Source: Spirosoma fluviale
GTDB lineage: Bacteria; Bacteroidota; Bacteroidia; Cytophagales; Spirosomataceae
DNA: 64,000 nucleotides
Assembly: GCF_900230225.1 (NCBI RefSeq)
Contig: NZ_OCNH01000001.1
Span: 2,294,001-2,358,000, forward strand
Reading direction: 5' to 3'
In this document: positions 27,846 to 36,770 of the stretch, in pieces
How positions within the stretch are numbered: the first letter of the stretch is position 1
Layout of the letters: each line of letters opens with the position of its first letter
Translations under genes and position numbers: made by a program
The notes under the pieces: model-generated
Told to the model about the DNA's origin: nothing
The model's database searches: none
Seen by the model: only the letters and a program-made list of their open reading frames with translations

Positions 27846-29975
27846 TTACAGTATTAATCCGCTGCGTCGGAGCATGGCTTTGGGTGATGGTTCGCGACCC
27901 CGGAATTTTTTGTAAAGTTCCATTGGCTTCTCGCTGCCGCCTTTTTCCAGTACGTTCTTCCGGAAACTTTCGGCGGCTGCTTTGTTTTCGAGTCCACCTT
28001 TTTCTTTGAAGAACTCAAAGGCATCGGCATCCAGCACTTCGCTCCACTTGTAGCTGTAATAACCGGCAGAATAACCGCCCGCAAAAATGTGCGAGAAAGC
28101 CGGGCTGATAGCCACCCCATCCACGTGCGGGAACAAGTTCGCCACCGAATCGACCCGACCTTCAACCTGCGAGATCGTTTCTCCCGTGGGTTTTTGCCCG
28201 TGATAGTACATGTCGATCAAACCCAAACGCAACTGACGCAGGTTGGCCATACCCGCCATGAAGTTCTGACTAGCGCGGATTTTTTCAATCAGTTCATTGG
28301 GGATCACTTCGCCCGTTTGGTAGTGCTTCGCAAAAAGTTTTAGCGCTTCCGGATCGTAACACCAGTTTTCCATCACCTGCGAGGGCAACTCAACGAAATC
28401 GCGGGGAACGCTGGTGCCGCTTAGGCTTTCGTATTTACCGTTCGCCAGCATACCATGCAGGCCATGCCCAAATTCATGGAACAGGGTTGTCACTTCGTAG
28501 AATGTCAGCAGCGAAGGCTTGGTATCCGTGGGCCGGGTGAAGTTACAGACGTTCACAATATGTGGTCGAATGTTGGTCCCGTTCTCGATTTTCTGTCCCT
28601 GAATGTCGTTCATCCAGGCACCGCTCCGCTTGCCCGCCCGGGGAAAGTAATCGCCGTAAAAAACCGCCAGGAACTTACCGTCTTTATCGAAAACGTCGAA
28701 GGTTTTCACCTCCGGGTTGTACACCGGAATATCGGTACGCTCCTTGAAGGTAACCCCATACAGCTTGTTGGCTATGGTAAACACACCGTTCAGGACGTTT
28801 TCCAGTTTGAAGTACGGCTTCAACGTTTCGTCGTCAAGATCGTACTTCTCCTTCTTGAGCTTTTCGGAATAGTAACCGCTATCCCAGGCCTGTAATTTAT
28901 CCTCCCGGAAGCCATGACCTTTGGCGTAGGTCGTTAGTTCGACAAGCTGGCGCTCGGCTGCCGGACGGGCGTAGGAAACAAGTTCATCCAGAAAGCTCTG
29001 CACCTTATCTCTCGAACCGGCCATGCTCTCCTCCAGCACAAAATCAGCATGAGTCTTATAGCTCAGCAGATTGGCCCGCTCGTAGCGCAGGTTTACAATC
29101 TTGTTGATGATAGCCGAGTTGTCGTTTTTGTCGCCGTGAAACCCGCGACCGTTAGAAGCCATATATAGCTTTTTACGCAACTCCCGGTTGTCGGCATACT
29201 GCATAAAAGGACCATAGCTTGGAGCCTGTAAGGTAAACACCCAGCCTTCTTTACCTTTCTGCTTTGCCGTTGCTTTGGCTGCATCACGCGCAAAGTCGGG
29301 CAAACCGGCAAGGTCTTTTTCGTCCGTCACGACCATCATGTATTCGTTGGTTTCGTTCAGGACATTCTCACCAAATTGCAGCGACAGTTGCGACAGCTCT
29401 TTGTCAATAGCCCGCAAACGTTCTTTGCCTTTATCGTCGAGATTAGCTCCGTTCCGTGAAAAACGTTTGTACGTTTTTTCGAGCAGCATGGCACTTTCCG
29501 GATCTAGTTTCAGCTTAGTACGCTGCTCATATACGGTTTTGATTCGGGCAAATAAATTTGCGTTCAGGGTAATATCGTTCCCGTACTCACTCAGCAGGGG
29601 CGACGCTTCCTTCACAATTTTTTGAAGATCGGGGGTTGTTTCAGCACTGTTCAGGTTAAACAACACCGATGTTACTTTACCGAGTAAATCGCCCGCCCGT
29701 TCGAGGGCAACAATGGTATTCTCGAAGGTTGGCGCAGCGGTACTTGTAACGATTGCATCCACGTCCTTACGGCCTTGTGCCAGACCATCTTTCAAGGCGG
29801 GCAGGTAATCGGCATTCTTAATTTTGTCGAATGGCGCCGTCTGATGCGGTGTTGTGTACGACGCGAGAAATGGATTTTGGGTCATCTTAGGTTGTTGGGG
29901 CGAAGGCTGGGCCAACACTGCAGTAGCAGTCATGGCCAGCAAAACGCCAGTCTTCTTGATTTGAGGAATTAACAT
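27846..29975 (-). CDS. M3 family zinc metallopeptidase (oligopeptidase A / Dcp-like), exported
   Basis: 709 residues, usual length for this family plus a signal peptide (KKTGVLLAMTATAVLAQ). The zinc site is His500-Glu501-Phe-Gly-His504 in LFHEFGHGLHGM, with the third ligand in the DFVELPSQVMENW segment about 25 residues later. The C-terminal HIFAGGYSAGYYSYKWSEVL is the diagnostic stretch of dipeptidyl-carboxypeptidase-like M3 enzymes. Predicted to trim oligopeptides (4-15 residues) in the periplasm. Divergent from the AT-rich patch that begins at 30194. Confidence 0.94.
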   Translation of the reverse strand: MLIPQIKKTGVLLAMTATAVLAQPSPQQPKMTQNPFLASYTTPHQTAPFDKIKNADYLPALKDGLAQGRKDVDAIVTSTAAPTFENTIVALERAGDLLGKVTSVLFNLNSAETTPDLQKIVKEASPLLSEYGNDITLNANLFARIKTVYEQRTKLKLDPESAMLLEKTYKRFSRNGANLDDKGKERLRAIDKELSQLSLQFGENVLNETNEYMMVVTDEKDLAGLPDFARDAAKATAKQKGKEGWVFTLQAPSYGPFMQYADNRELRKKLYMASNGRGFHGDKNDNSAIINKIVNLRYERANLLSYKTHADFVLEESMAGSRDKVQSFLDELVSYARPAAERQLVELTTYAKGHGFREDKLQAWDSGYYSEKLKKEKYDLDDETLKPYFKLENVLNGVFTIANKLYGVTFKERTDIPVYNPEVKTFDVFDKDGKFLAVFYGDYFPRAGKRSGAWMNDIQGQKIENGTNIRPHIVNVCNFTRPTDTKPSLLTFYEVTTLFHEFGHGLHGMLANGKYESLSGTSVPRDFVELPSQVMENWCYDPEALKLFAKHYQTGEVIPNELIEKIRASQNFMAGMANLRQLRLGLIDMYYHGQKPTGETISQVEGRVDSVANLFPHVDGVAISPAFSHIFAGGYSAGYYSYKWSEVLDADAFEFFKEKGGLENKAAAESFRKNVLEKGGSEKPMELYKKFRGREPSPKAMLRRSGLIL

Positions 29976-30193
29976 ACCAGTTTGTCAAATGAGTTTCCGG
30001 GAAAAATACGAAACAAGCGGCAATTTTGCAACCCTTTGTTTCACAGAAGGTTGCATAAAATGTTGAGTGGCCTGGCATAAAACGTCCGGCCAAAATAACC
30101 GACAATTTGTGCTTTCCCCTGATTAGATTAGTACCAGAAATAATTCACTCAGCCAGCCTGTATAACCTAATGAGAAGCTATTATTATTGAGCA

Positions 30194-30709
30194 ATGGAAA
30201 CTAATTTAAGCTACAAACTTATAAGGCCAGACAAGTTACTGGCCGATTACATTTATTGTTATTCATCCTTACAAAATTTGTCTTTCAGCAATGAAGCGGT
30301 GATTATTCCTAATGGGAAAATTGATTTGATGTTTTCAAAAACTGTGGACAGCCAGCTTCGTATTTCGTTACTGGGTTTAGAGACGCAGCCTAAATATGCA
30401 AAGCAGGATGTTTCAAATTTCTTTGCAGTGAGTTTTAATCCGCTTGCTGTAGACTATATTTTCAGGTTTTCAATTGCTGACATCGTAAATAGTGGAAAAG
30501 CTCTCCCCGATAACTTTTCGGATTTCAGCCTTGAAGACTTGAACGATTTTGATGGGTTCTGCAAAACAGTGCAGAAGGCCATATCGTTTTATGAACGAAC
30601 AATGCTCAAACGAGCCTCACGAATGGCTCAGGAATCACTTGATAGTGGCGAACGGATGCACGGTAAAAACGCATTATCGACTATGCTTGATTTCTTTAGC
30701 AAGCGATGA
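30194..30709 (+). CDS. AraC-type N-terminal sensing domain without DNA-binding domain
   Basis: 171 residues. Residues 1-115 resemble the N-terminal domain (DUF6597 type) of Bacteroidota AraC regulators: LADYIYCYSSLQNL, VIIPNGKIDLMFSK and FFAVSFNPLAVDYIFRFSIA. After about residue 130 the sequence ends without either helix-turn-helix, and none of the three downstream frames restores one. It could be a truncated regulator (pseudogene) or a ligand-binding antagonist. Base composition is clearly more AT-rich than the flanking genes. The DUF4256 gene follows on the same strand after 105 bases. Confidence 0.55.
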   Translation: METNLSYKLIRPDKLLADYIYCYSSLQNLSFSNEAVIIPNGKIDLMFSKTVDSQLRISLLGLETQPKYAKQDVSNFFAVSFNPLAVDYIFRFSIADIVNSGKALPDNFSDFSLEDLNDFDGFCKTVQKAISFYERTMLKRASRMAQESLDSGERMHGKNALSTMLDFFSKR

Positions 30710-30814
30710 AGTATCACTCTGATAAAACAATTAGGCCAAAAGTCCGAAGAGCAATTTTCCTTACAGTAGTTCAGGTTAATTACCTTGTTTTTGTATAGTT
30801 AATCAACCTATAAA

Positions 30815-31372
30815 ATGAATCAGGAATTATCTTCAGAGCACCGCGAATCATTACTCAACACACTAAAAATCCGTTTTGAGAAAAACAGGCACCGGCATGT
30901 GGGCCTCGATTGGACAAACGTGCGGACTAAGCTGGAAGCGGCTCCCGAAAAACTAGGGTCACTCAATGAAATGGAAAGCACCGACGGAGAACCGGATGTG
31001 GTTGGTTATGATGAACAATCAGGCGAGTATATATTTTATGATTGTTCAGAAGAGAGTCCCAAAGGTCGCCGAAGTGTTTGTTACGACGAGGAGGCATTAG
31101 TGTCGAGAAAAGAAAACAAACCCAAAAATAGCGCCATCGGGATGGCAGCAGCCATGGGCGTTGAGTTACTGACGGAAGAACAATACCAGAATTTACAAAA
31201 GCTCGGTAAGTTCGATTCGAAAACTTCGAGCTGGATTGAAACCCCTGCCCATATCAGAAAACTCGGTGGTGCGCTCTTTGCTGATTACCGCTATGGCACC
31301 GTTTTCGTTTATCATAACGGTGCAGAATCCTACTACGCTGCCAGGGGGTTCCGTGGTATGTTACGGGTCTGA
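30815..31372 (+). CDS. DUF4256 family protein
   Basis: 185 residues, complete. It matches DUF4256 along its length: ESLLNTLKIRFEKNRHRH, EPDVVGYDEQSGEYIFYDCS, NSAIGMAAAMGVELLTEEQY, WIETPAHIRKLGGALFADYR and GAESYYAARGFRGMLRV. The family is found scattered in Firmicutes and Bacteroidota with no known function, and its patchy distribution suggests horizontal movement. AT-rich, like its two neighbours. Confidence 0.85.
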   Translation: MNQELSSEHRESLLNTLKIRFEKNRHRHVGLDWTNVRTKLEAAPEKLGSLNEMESTDGEPDVVGYDEQSGEYIFYDCSEESPKGRRSVCYDEEALVSRKENKPKNSAIGMAAAMGVELLTEEQYQNLQKLGKFDSKTSSWIETPAHIRKLGGALFADYRYGTVFVYHNGAESYYAARGFRGMLRV

Positions 31373-31438
31373 CTATCAAACCAATAAGTAGAGTTCCATT
31401 TTGGAAACCTGCTCTTTACTAAAATTTCACTATCAGTA

Positions 31439-31879
31439 ATGGAAATCGAACCGCTGTCCAGATATACCCTTAATGCCGTCGTAGACCTCGTCTTGGAACT
31501 GTGGCCGGACTGTACTTTCGATGAAGAGCTACAAAATTATACCCGTCTAATTGGCTCTGAAAATGACGGTTGCTATCTGGCTAAAGCCGGGGAATCATAC
31601 ATGGCGTTTGTTCATGTAAGCCGCCGACATGATTACGTAGAAGGGTCTGTAGCATTACCGGTAGCCTACATTGAAGGTATTTATGTAAAGCGCTTATATC
31701 GAAAGCAGGGAGTCGCCAAAAAGTTGATTCAAGCGGCTGAGGATTGGGCTAAACAAAAAGGACTGACGCAAATTGCCTCCGATACAGAAATAACGAACAT
31801 AACGAGCATTGACTTTCACAAGAAAGCAGGCTTCGAAGAAGTCGAACGAATTGTCTGTTTTATCAAAGACATCCATTAA
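31439..31879 (+). CDS. GNAT acetyltransferase, aminoglycoside 6'-N-acetyltransferase-like
   Basis: 146 residues, a single GNAT domain. It resembles the AAC(6')-I group: LVLELWPDCTFDEEL near the N terminus, HVSRRHDYVEGS then PVAYIEGIYV (central strand beta4), the acetyl-CoA loop RKQGVAKKLIQAAEDWA (Q/RxxGxA), and at the end SDTEITNITSIDFHKKAGF. Enzymes of this group acetylate the 6'-amine of aminoglycosides, but close homologues in environmental bacteria can have other amine substrates, so resistance is only a possibility. AT-rich; 66 bases after the DUF4256 gene on the same strand. Confidence 0.8.
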   Translation: MEIEPLSRYTLNAVVDLVLELWPDCTFDEELQNYTRLIGSENDGCYLAKAGESYMAFVHVSRRHDYVEGSVALPVAYIEGIYVKRLYRKQGVAKKLIQAAEDWAKQKGLTQIASDTEITNITSIDFHKKAGFEEVERIVCFIKDIH

Positions 31880-31923
31880 ATACAACTTCGTACCAGGGGG
31901 AGTTTACTGGCAATCGTACCTGA

Positions 31924-32916
31924 TCAAGGAATGTAAGGCTTACCTATTATCAGTTTGTCGCCCGAAAAGTCGACCTCAAACAAATGGGGATTCCGGATGT
32001 AGCGACCGTTACTATTTCGATGACTATGCACGGACATAAGCCACTTGCCGGTCAGGGTACGGAACAGCATGCCGTGACCGTAGTTAGGCGGGGTAATCGG
32101 CTCTTTATCATGTATCCAGGGACCATCCAGCGTGCCGCTTTTCGAATAGACAGCGCCCTGCGTATATACATCATCGATCCAACTGGTCCAGATCATACCG
32201 AGCCGGCCGGTTCCGGTACGGAACAGGTACGGGCCATCCGTTACTTTATTGGGTCCACCCGTCGACTTCTCACGGCTCCAGGGACTATCGCTGGCTCGAA
32301 AAAGCAGTTTCCCCTCCCCTATGGAACCACTTAAATCAGGCTTGAGCGCAATTTTCTCCATGGTTCCGTTCAGATTTTGCAGCCACTCATAACAGTACAC
32401 CATGTATGGTTTTCCGTCTTTATCCACCCAGAAAGTACCATCTAACGTTGGTTTATCGGCGGGCAGATAAGTCGGGTCTTTCATGGGCACATACGGCCCT
32501 TCAGGTTTGTCGCTCACCAGAATATGGCTCGCCCGGCGTTCGATGACATTCTCGCCCACCGTATCAATTTTCACGGCCCGATTCGTGAACGTGGCAAAAT
32601 AGTAGTACTTGCCTTTATACGGGTGCAGTTCGGCGGCCCAGATCATCGGATTCTTTCCCATCCAGGACTCAGGGTCAGTTTTCGCTACGCTGAACGGTCC
32701 AGTCCAGTTTTTCAGGTCCTTACTTTTCCACAGCATCCCTCCCGTCCCCGTCATGTAGTACATAGAGGTGCGTTCATCTGCCAGAATACACGGATCGCTA
32801 AGCCGGATAGAATCCAGCGGTATGTTCTCCCGGATAACCGGCACTCGGTTTTGCGAAAATGCCGACGTCAGCTGAACGGTGAGCAATGCTACGATTATTC
32901 CTGTCTTGATAAACAT
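31924..32916 (-). CDS. Glycoside hydrolase family 43-like, secreted
   Basis: 330 residues from the ATG at 32916, chosen because the signal peptide (MFIKTGIIVALLTVQLTSAF) begins there; an in-frame ATG at 32973 would add 19 charged residues. Five-bladed GH43 propeller: catalytic-base Asp41 in RLSDPCILAD, pKa-tuning Asp159 in TLDGTFWVDKDGKPYMVY. At the place of the usual catalytic-acid Glu (EGP motif) it has Asp227 in VTDGPYLFR, a variant I recall in part of the GH43 superfamily. Likely substrates are arabinosides, xylosides or galactosides; not determinable here. The beta-helix lipoprotein gene lies 128 bases upstream on the same strand. Confidence 0.85.
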   Translation of the reverse strand: MFIKTGIIVALLTVQLTSAFSQNRVPVIRENIPLDSIRLSDPCILADERTSMYYMTGTGGMLWKSKDLKNWTGPFSVAKTDPESWMGKNPMIWAAELHPYKGKYYYFATFTNRAVKIDTVGENVIERRASHILVSDKPEGPYVPMKDPTYLPADKPTLDGTFWVDKDGKPYMVYCYEWLQNLNGTMEKIALKPDLSGSIGEGKLLFRASDSPWSREKSTGGPNKVTDGPYLFRTGTGRLGMIWTSWIDDVYTQGAVYSKSGTLDGPWIHDKEPITPPNYGHGMLFRTLTGKWLMSVHSHRNSNGRYIRNPHLFEVDFSGDKLIIGKPYIP

Positions 32917-33044
32917 TGTATGACTAGATGCTGCTTTGTTAAAATACCAACCCGTTTCACACGTTAAGCGCATCTGACGTAAATGCTACTGCTATGGAGA
33001 CGCATCCCGTACAGTAATTAGCAGTATAAAACCCGTTCTGTAGT

Positions 33045-34427
33045 TCATTGGACTTCGTAGGCACCACAGTCGACCGATGCACCTTTAGGTCGGCTCACAC
33101 GGTTTATATCAGTCGCGGAGTAAATATTTTTTGTTCCCGCATCAATGGCCGGGCTACCACTTTTCAACGAGAAATTTGCCGTTACCCGATCGGTCGTCAG
33201 GTTGATGAATTGGGGGTCCGCTACTTTATCATTCGCCCCTTTTACAGTCGTAGCGCCGTTAAAATAGATATTGTAATCGTAGGTTACGTTCGTGTTCTTG
33301 TTGTTCGAATTGCACCTCCCACCCGGCTTTGCGTAGATGACGTTGTTCATGATTTTTACGTCGTTACAGGTGTTGGCGAATAGCTCGGCATAATCGACCA
33401 TGATCTGGGCGTTATTGTACGTAGTATTGTTGATGATGTCGACGTGTGCGGCATCAAATGCGTGAATACCCGACCCGCCGTTGTTAAAACTAACATTGTT
33501 TTCCACCAGAGTTCGCCCTTTGTACGGCTTGTCCGTTGCCGTTGAGCTATATGGACGCACGTTCACATCGATGATAATTCCGTTGCCATCCGAAAGCCGG
33601 GCGGGCGTGATACCAATCCAGGGAATGGTTGTCCGGTTATTCGAGCAGATGTTATTTCGGACGATGTTCTTATAACCGGTATTGGCGTCGCTGTCGAAGG
33701 GGGTTAAAATACTGATCCCGCTACCGCCATACATCATGTACCAGGCGTTGTTATATACCACATTCCGGTCAAATGTGATGTAATCCGTTTGAATAGCCGA
33801 AAGTCCGCCCCCCGGAAAATCATGGATTTTACAATTCTGAATAACTACGTGATGAGGGAACTTCGACTCAGTGGCCGGCCCGCCAATTGAAATGCCATTC
33901 ATGTTGTAGGTCGCATACAGGTCGTTCTTCGTGCCACCGGCCTGTTTATCCGCAAATGAGGCATAGGCGTCAGCGTAGGTAAGATTCTGATTATTACCCT
34001 GAAACTCAATCCCATCCACAACAATGTACGATGCATTGATACTAACAGCGTTCCAAAGGCTGCCCGAAAAAAAAAATTTAGGCGTATGGCCCGGATACGC
34101 TTTATACGTGATGTACTTATCGGCGGTTCCTGACTTTTTCAGTTGAATGGTTGTGGCGGGTACATACAACCCGTTCATGATGAAAACCGTATCGCCGGGG
34201 AGGGCGGCATTCTGACCGGCGGTGATTGTTTTTAACGGGGATGAAGCCGAAAGCCCCGTGTTGGCATCGGACCCTAACGCATCCGAAACGTAATACCGCT
34301 TTATTGACGCATCGACCGTTGGAGGCCTGGAGACGATCAGGTCACTGACCGCTTTTTGATCACAGCCTACAAGGGCGCTACTCGACAGAAACAGGCTAAA
34401 CTGAAGTAATCGGAGGGTATTTTTCAT
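33045..34427 (-). CDS. Right-handed beta-helix lipoprotein (DUF1565 / polysaccharide-lyase-like)
   Basis: 460 residues. The N terminus is a lipoprotein signal with lipobox ALVGC (Cys22), so the product should be anchored in a membrane, probably the outer membrane surface. After YYVSDALGSDANTGLS (DUF1565-type start, ALPGDTVFIMNGLY) comes a parallel beta-helix with Asn ladders (VVIQNCKIHDF, IVRNNICSNN, LVENNVSFNNGGSG, IINNTTYNNAQ, KIMNNVIYAKPGG). The C terminus is the SPAIDAGT ... CGAYEV motif common in such proteins. PL9-type pectate lyases and binding proteins share this fold; a catalytic role is not evident. It precedes the GH43 gene, so both may act on the same plant polysaccharide. Confidence 0.85.
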   Translation of the reverse strand: MKNTLRLLQFSLFLSSSALVGCDQKAVSDLIVSRPPTVDASIKRYYVSDALGSDANTGLSASSPLKTITAGQNAALPGDTVFIMNGLYVPATTIQLKKSGTADKYITYKAYPGHTPKFFFSGSLWNAVSINASYIVVDGIEFQGNNQNLTYADAYASFADKQAGGTKNDLYATYNMNGISIGGPATESKFPHHVVIQNCKIHDFPGGGLSAIQTDYITFDRNVVYNNAWYMMYGGSGISILTPFDSDANTGYKNIVRNNICSNNRTTIPWIGITPARLSDGNGIIIDVNVRPYSSTATDKPYKGRTLVENNVSFNNGGSGIHAFDAAHVDIINNTTYNNAQIMVDYAELFANTCNDVKIMNNVIYAKPGGRCNSNNKNTNVTYDYNIYFNGATTVKGANDKVADPQFINLTTDRVTANFSLKSGSPAIDAGTKNIYSATDINRVSRPKGASVDCGAYEVQ

Positions 34428-34752
34428 GGGAAAAGCGAGGGATGCCGTATAGACTTGTCAACGGGTATGTATAGGCTACCTGTTAAACAGGACAAACCGC
34501 CATTTTCCCGGTTTACAGTCCACCTTCTCTTTTCTGACCGAGATTAAACGATGGTCGGTACTACGCTCGTACTATCCTCTTTTATCAAACTTCCCTGGAC
34601 GCTAATCAGCTATGAAGTCTTTACCGGAGAAGGACCGGGTTAGGCTTGCCCACAGCGATTTATCTTGAAGAGAGTAGTACCGACCGGGACGGTTCGACGC
34701 ATCGACGGTTCGACGCATCGACAGGCCGACGGTCGGCACTACACAGTCGGTA
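34428..34752. other. Intergenic region with short tandem repeat
   Basis: 325 bases, no coding frame. Contains a GATGGTCGGTACTACG stretch (near 34550), its partial complement AGTAGTACCGACC (34674-34686), which could form a long-range stem, and a 16-bp tandem duplication (34688-34719). Confidence 0.5.
34688..34719. repeat. Two perfect 16-bp tandem copies
   Basis: GACGGTTCGACGCATC occurs at 34688-34703 and 34704-34719, followed by a partial third start (GACAGG). Too short to code; just downstream of the DUF2461 gene stop (minus strand). Confidence 0.8.
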
Positions 34753-35463
34753 TTATAACGTCACCGGCTCTTCTTTTTCGTCGAAGAACAGGTAGTTCAG
34801 TAAGTCGCAGTAGGGTTTGATGATTCGGCAGCCGCGTATGATTTCGTCTGCGAAGTTCGGCTTGAGAACTTCTTTGTCGGTATAGCGGTGCAGGAAGAAC
34901 AACTCTTTCCGGCGCAGCAGATCAATTTCCGGATGGTCGGCGGAGTAGCCTTTGGGCGATGTTTTCATCGACTCGCCCGATGCTTCCGGGAAATAAGCTT
35001 TAAACGCATCGGCCTCGATAATGTCCTTTAACTCCTGCACATTATAGTCGATCTCCTGCCGGAACTTGGCCAGGTTGGCTGGCGTGGGTTGCCACATGCC
35101 TGCCCCCAGAAACGACTGATTACCGGGCTGAATATGTACATAGTAATCAATACGACCCGATTGCCGTCCGCCGGGACCAATGGCGAACGCCAGATTGGAT
35201 TTATACGGCGCTTTATCTTTGGAGAAACGAATGTCGCGGTTGATCCGGAAGATACAGTCTTTCACGGCCGTGTTGGCAAGCGGCTCAAACGCACTCATCC
35301 CGGTAAGCACCCGTTCTACCACGCCCATGAGTTCGGCTTTGGCGGCATCGTATCGAGGGCGGTTGCCGTGAAACCACTCCCGATTATTATTTTCAACGAG
35401 TTCGCGCATGAACGCAAGTGTAGGCGCTGTAAAGGCAGCTTTTGAAGAAGTTTTTGTTGTCAT
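34753..35463 (-). CDS. DUF2461 (TIGR02453) family protein
   Basis: 236 residues. Full-length match to DUF2461: PTLAFMRELVENNNREWFHGNRPRYD near the start, FRINRDIRFSKDKAPYKSNL (about 80-99), then GRIDYYVHIQPGNQSFLGAG. The family is common in bacteria and fungi, has no known activity and is soluble. Monocistronic. The 75-base gap to the AraC gene on its 5' side contains no clear promoter motif. Confidence 0.92.
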   Translation of the reverse strand: MTTKTSSKAAFTAPTLAFMRELVENNNREWFHGNRPRYDAAKAELMGVVERVLTGMSAFEPLANTAVKDCIFRINRDIRFSKDKAPYKSNLAFAIGPGGRQSGRIDYYVHIQPGNQSFLGAGMWQPTPANLAKFRQEIDYNVQELKDIIEADAFKAYFPEASGESMKTSPKGYSADHPEIDLLRRKELFFLHRYTDKEVLKPNFADEIIRGCRIIKPYCDLLNYLFFDEKEEPVTL

Positions 35464-35538
35464 GATTAGTCAAAGATAACCAATCAAGACCTGAGTTCGG
35501 CAACACGAATTACCTTTTACGTCTAAAGCATGGCCCTA

Positions 35539-36471
35539 TCAGGACGGTAGTATCCGTTTACGGTACTGCGTAGGCGACGACCCAATCTCGCGCCGGAACA
35601 ACTTCATAAAATACGTCAGGTTGTTAAAGCCGCACTCCATACTAATGTCGTCTAAACTGCGATTTGTGGTACGCAGCAACTGGGACGCCAGCGCGAGCCG
35701 TTGCTGGTTGATGTAATCGACGGGCGTCATGCCAAACGTTTGTTTGAACGTTCGGTAAAAATTGGGTTCACTCATACAGGCTTCGTCGGCCAGCTCCTTG
35801 ATCTGCAGACTTCTGTGCAAGTGTTTATTAATGTACTGAGCCACGTGCGCCAGCCTGTTCACGTTAGCAAAGGCTGTTTCGGGACTCAGGAGTAACGTTC
35901 GGGCCTGGGTTTGCATGAGCCGAACCACCAACTCCTGAATAACCAGATTGGCGAAGACCTCCTTGGCACGGTTGTTCTCGGTGAAAATATAAACCAGCCG
36001 GGCAATTAACTGGTGAATGGGCACATCGTTGGTCAGGAAAAAATTATGCTGTCCAAACTGCCAGCCCTGCTGCGTGTCAATCAGCGGTGTGCGGTCGTTG
36101 AGCAGATCGGTAACCTGGCGGACTTTATCAGGGGCAATCGCCAGCGCCAGGCACTGGGTTGGGTTCTGGACCTGCGCTTCCGGAAAGTCGATGCACATGG
36201 TTTCGTCGCCGGGCACGATTACGGACTCTCCCGGTAAAAAATCGAAGGAGGGTGTGCCGGGCAGGTGCATTACCTTTTTGCCCCGAATCATGCTGGCTAA
36301 TACCGGGCTGGTAAACGTCAGTTCTACTTTTTCGGCAACATGCTGGGTTTCATAGATATTCAGTTCTGCGGTATCGATAGTGTATGCCGTCCTATTTTCA
36401 ACCTCCTGCTCAAGCTTTCGACCCTTCAGGTGGCGGGAAACATCGAAAGAAACTATCGCTTCACGTTTCAT
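35539..36471 (-). CDS. AraC family regulator, divergent from aldehyde dehydrogenase
   Basis: 310 residues from the ATG at 36471 (the frame continues to a TTG at 36483). The N-terminal half is an AraC_N-type cupin domain (YETQHVAEKVELTFTSPV, PSFDFLPGESVIVPGDE). The C-terminal 100 residues carry two helix-turn-helix units: IKELADEACMSEPNFYRTFK and SLDDISMECGFNNLTYFMKL, ending SSPTQYRKR. It is transcribed away from the aldehyde dehydrogenase gene across a 299-base gap, the typical arrangement of a pathway-specific activator; it probably senses an alcohol or aldehyde and controls the dehydrogenase/EthD/DUF779 genes. Confidence 0.93.
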   Translation of the reverse strand: MKREAIVSFDVSRHLKGRKLEQEVENRTAYTIDTAELNIYETQHVAEKVELTFTSPVLASMIRGKKVMHLPGTPSFDFLPGESVIVPGDETMCIDFPEAQVQNPTQCLALAIAPDKVRQVTDLLNDRTPLIDTQQGWQFGQHNFFLTNDVPIHQLIARLVYIFTENNRAKEVFANLVIQELVVRLMQTQARTLLLSPETAFANVNRLAHVAQYINKHLHRSLQIKELADEACMSEPNFYRTFKQTFGMTPVDYINQQRLALASQLLRTTNRSLDDISMECGFNNLTYFMKLFRREIGSSPTQYRKRILPS

Positions 36472-36689
36472 GATGGGAATCAATGGTTAGTTAATGGTCG
36501 GGGCTATGGTAGTGCTTTGCAATTTACTACAGCTTGTCAAGCTTATATGCTTTTTCCTATACTTTATTGGCATACTTCCAGAAAGATGTTAAGCGGCTGA
36601 GTTTCGTGGTACCGACCATCGATACTGCTGTTTTTAGCCTTTAAAAAAGGTATTACTCAATTGTTTGATAGGATAGTGCAAGAATGCGA

Positions 36690-36697
36690 TACTTTTG
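36690..36697 (+). promoter_or_regulatory. Candidate promoter of the aldehyde dehydrogenase operon
   Basis: TACTTTTG fits the TAnnTTTG -7 box; TTTG at 36664-36667 is a possible -33 box with a 22-base gap, slightly long. The ATG follows 73 bases downstream. Confidence 0.45.
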
Positions 36698-36770
36698 CTT
36701 AACTTTAATTGAATAATTCTGGCAAAATTTGTAACGATTTTATTACAACACAATCCTTTCTTACATCTGT

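Noticed and set aside
36472-36483. Upstream TTG/GTG starts for several genes (also at 3453, 10486, 16936, 41581, 46453, 56379, 60295)
   Set aside because: In each case a downstream ATG fits the signal peptide or family N terminus better, and some longer forms would run into repeats.
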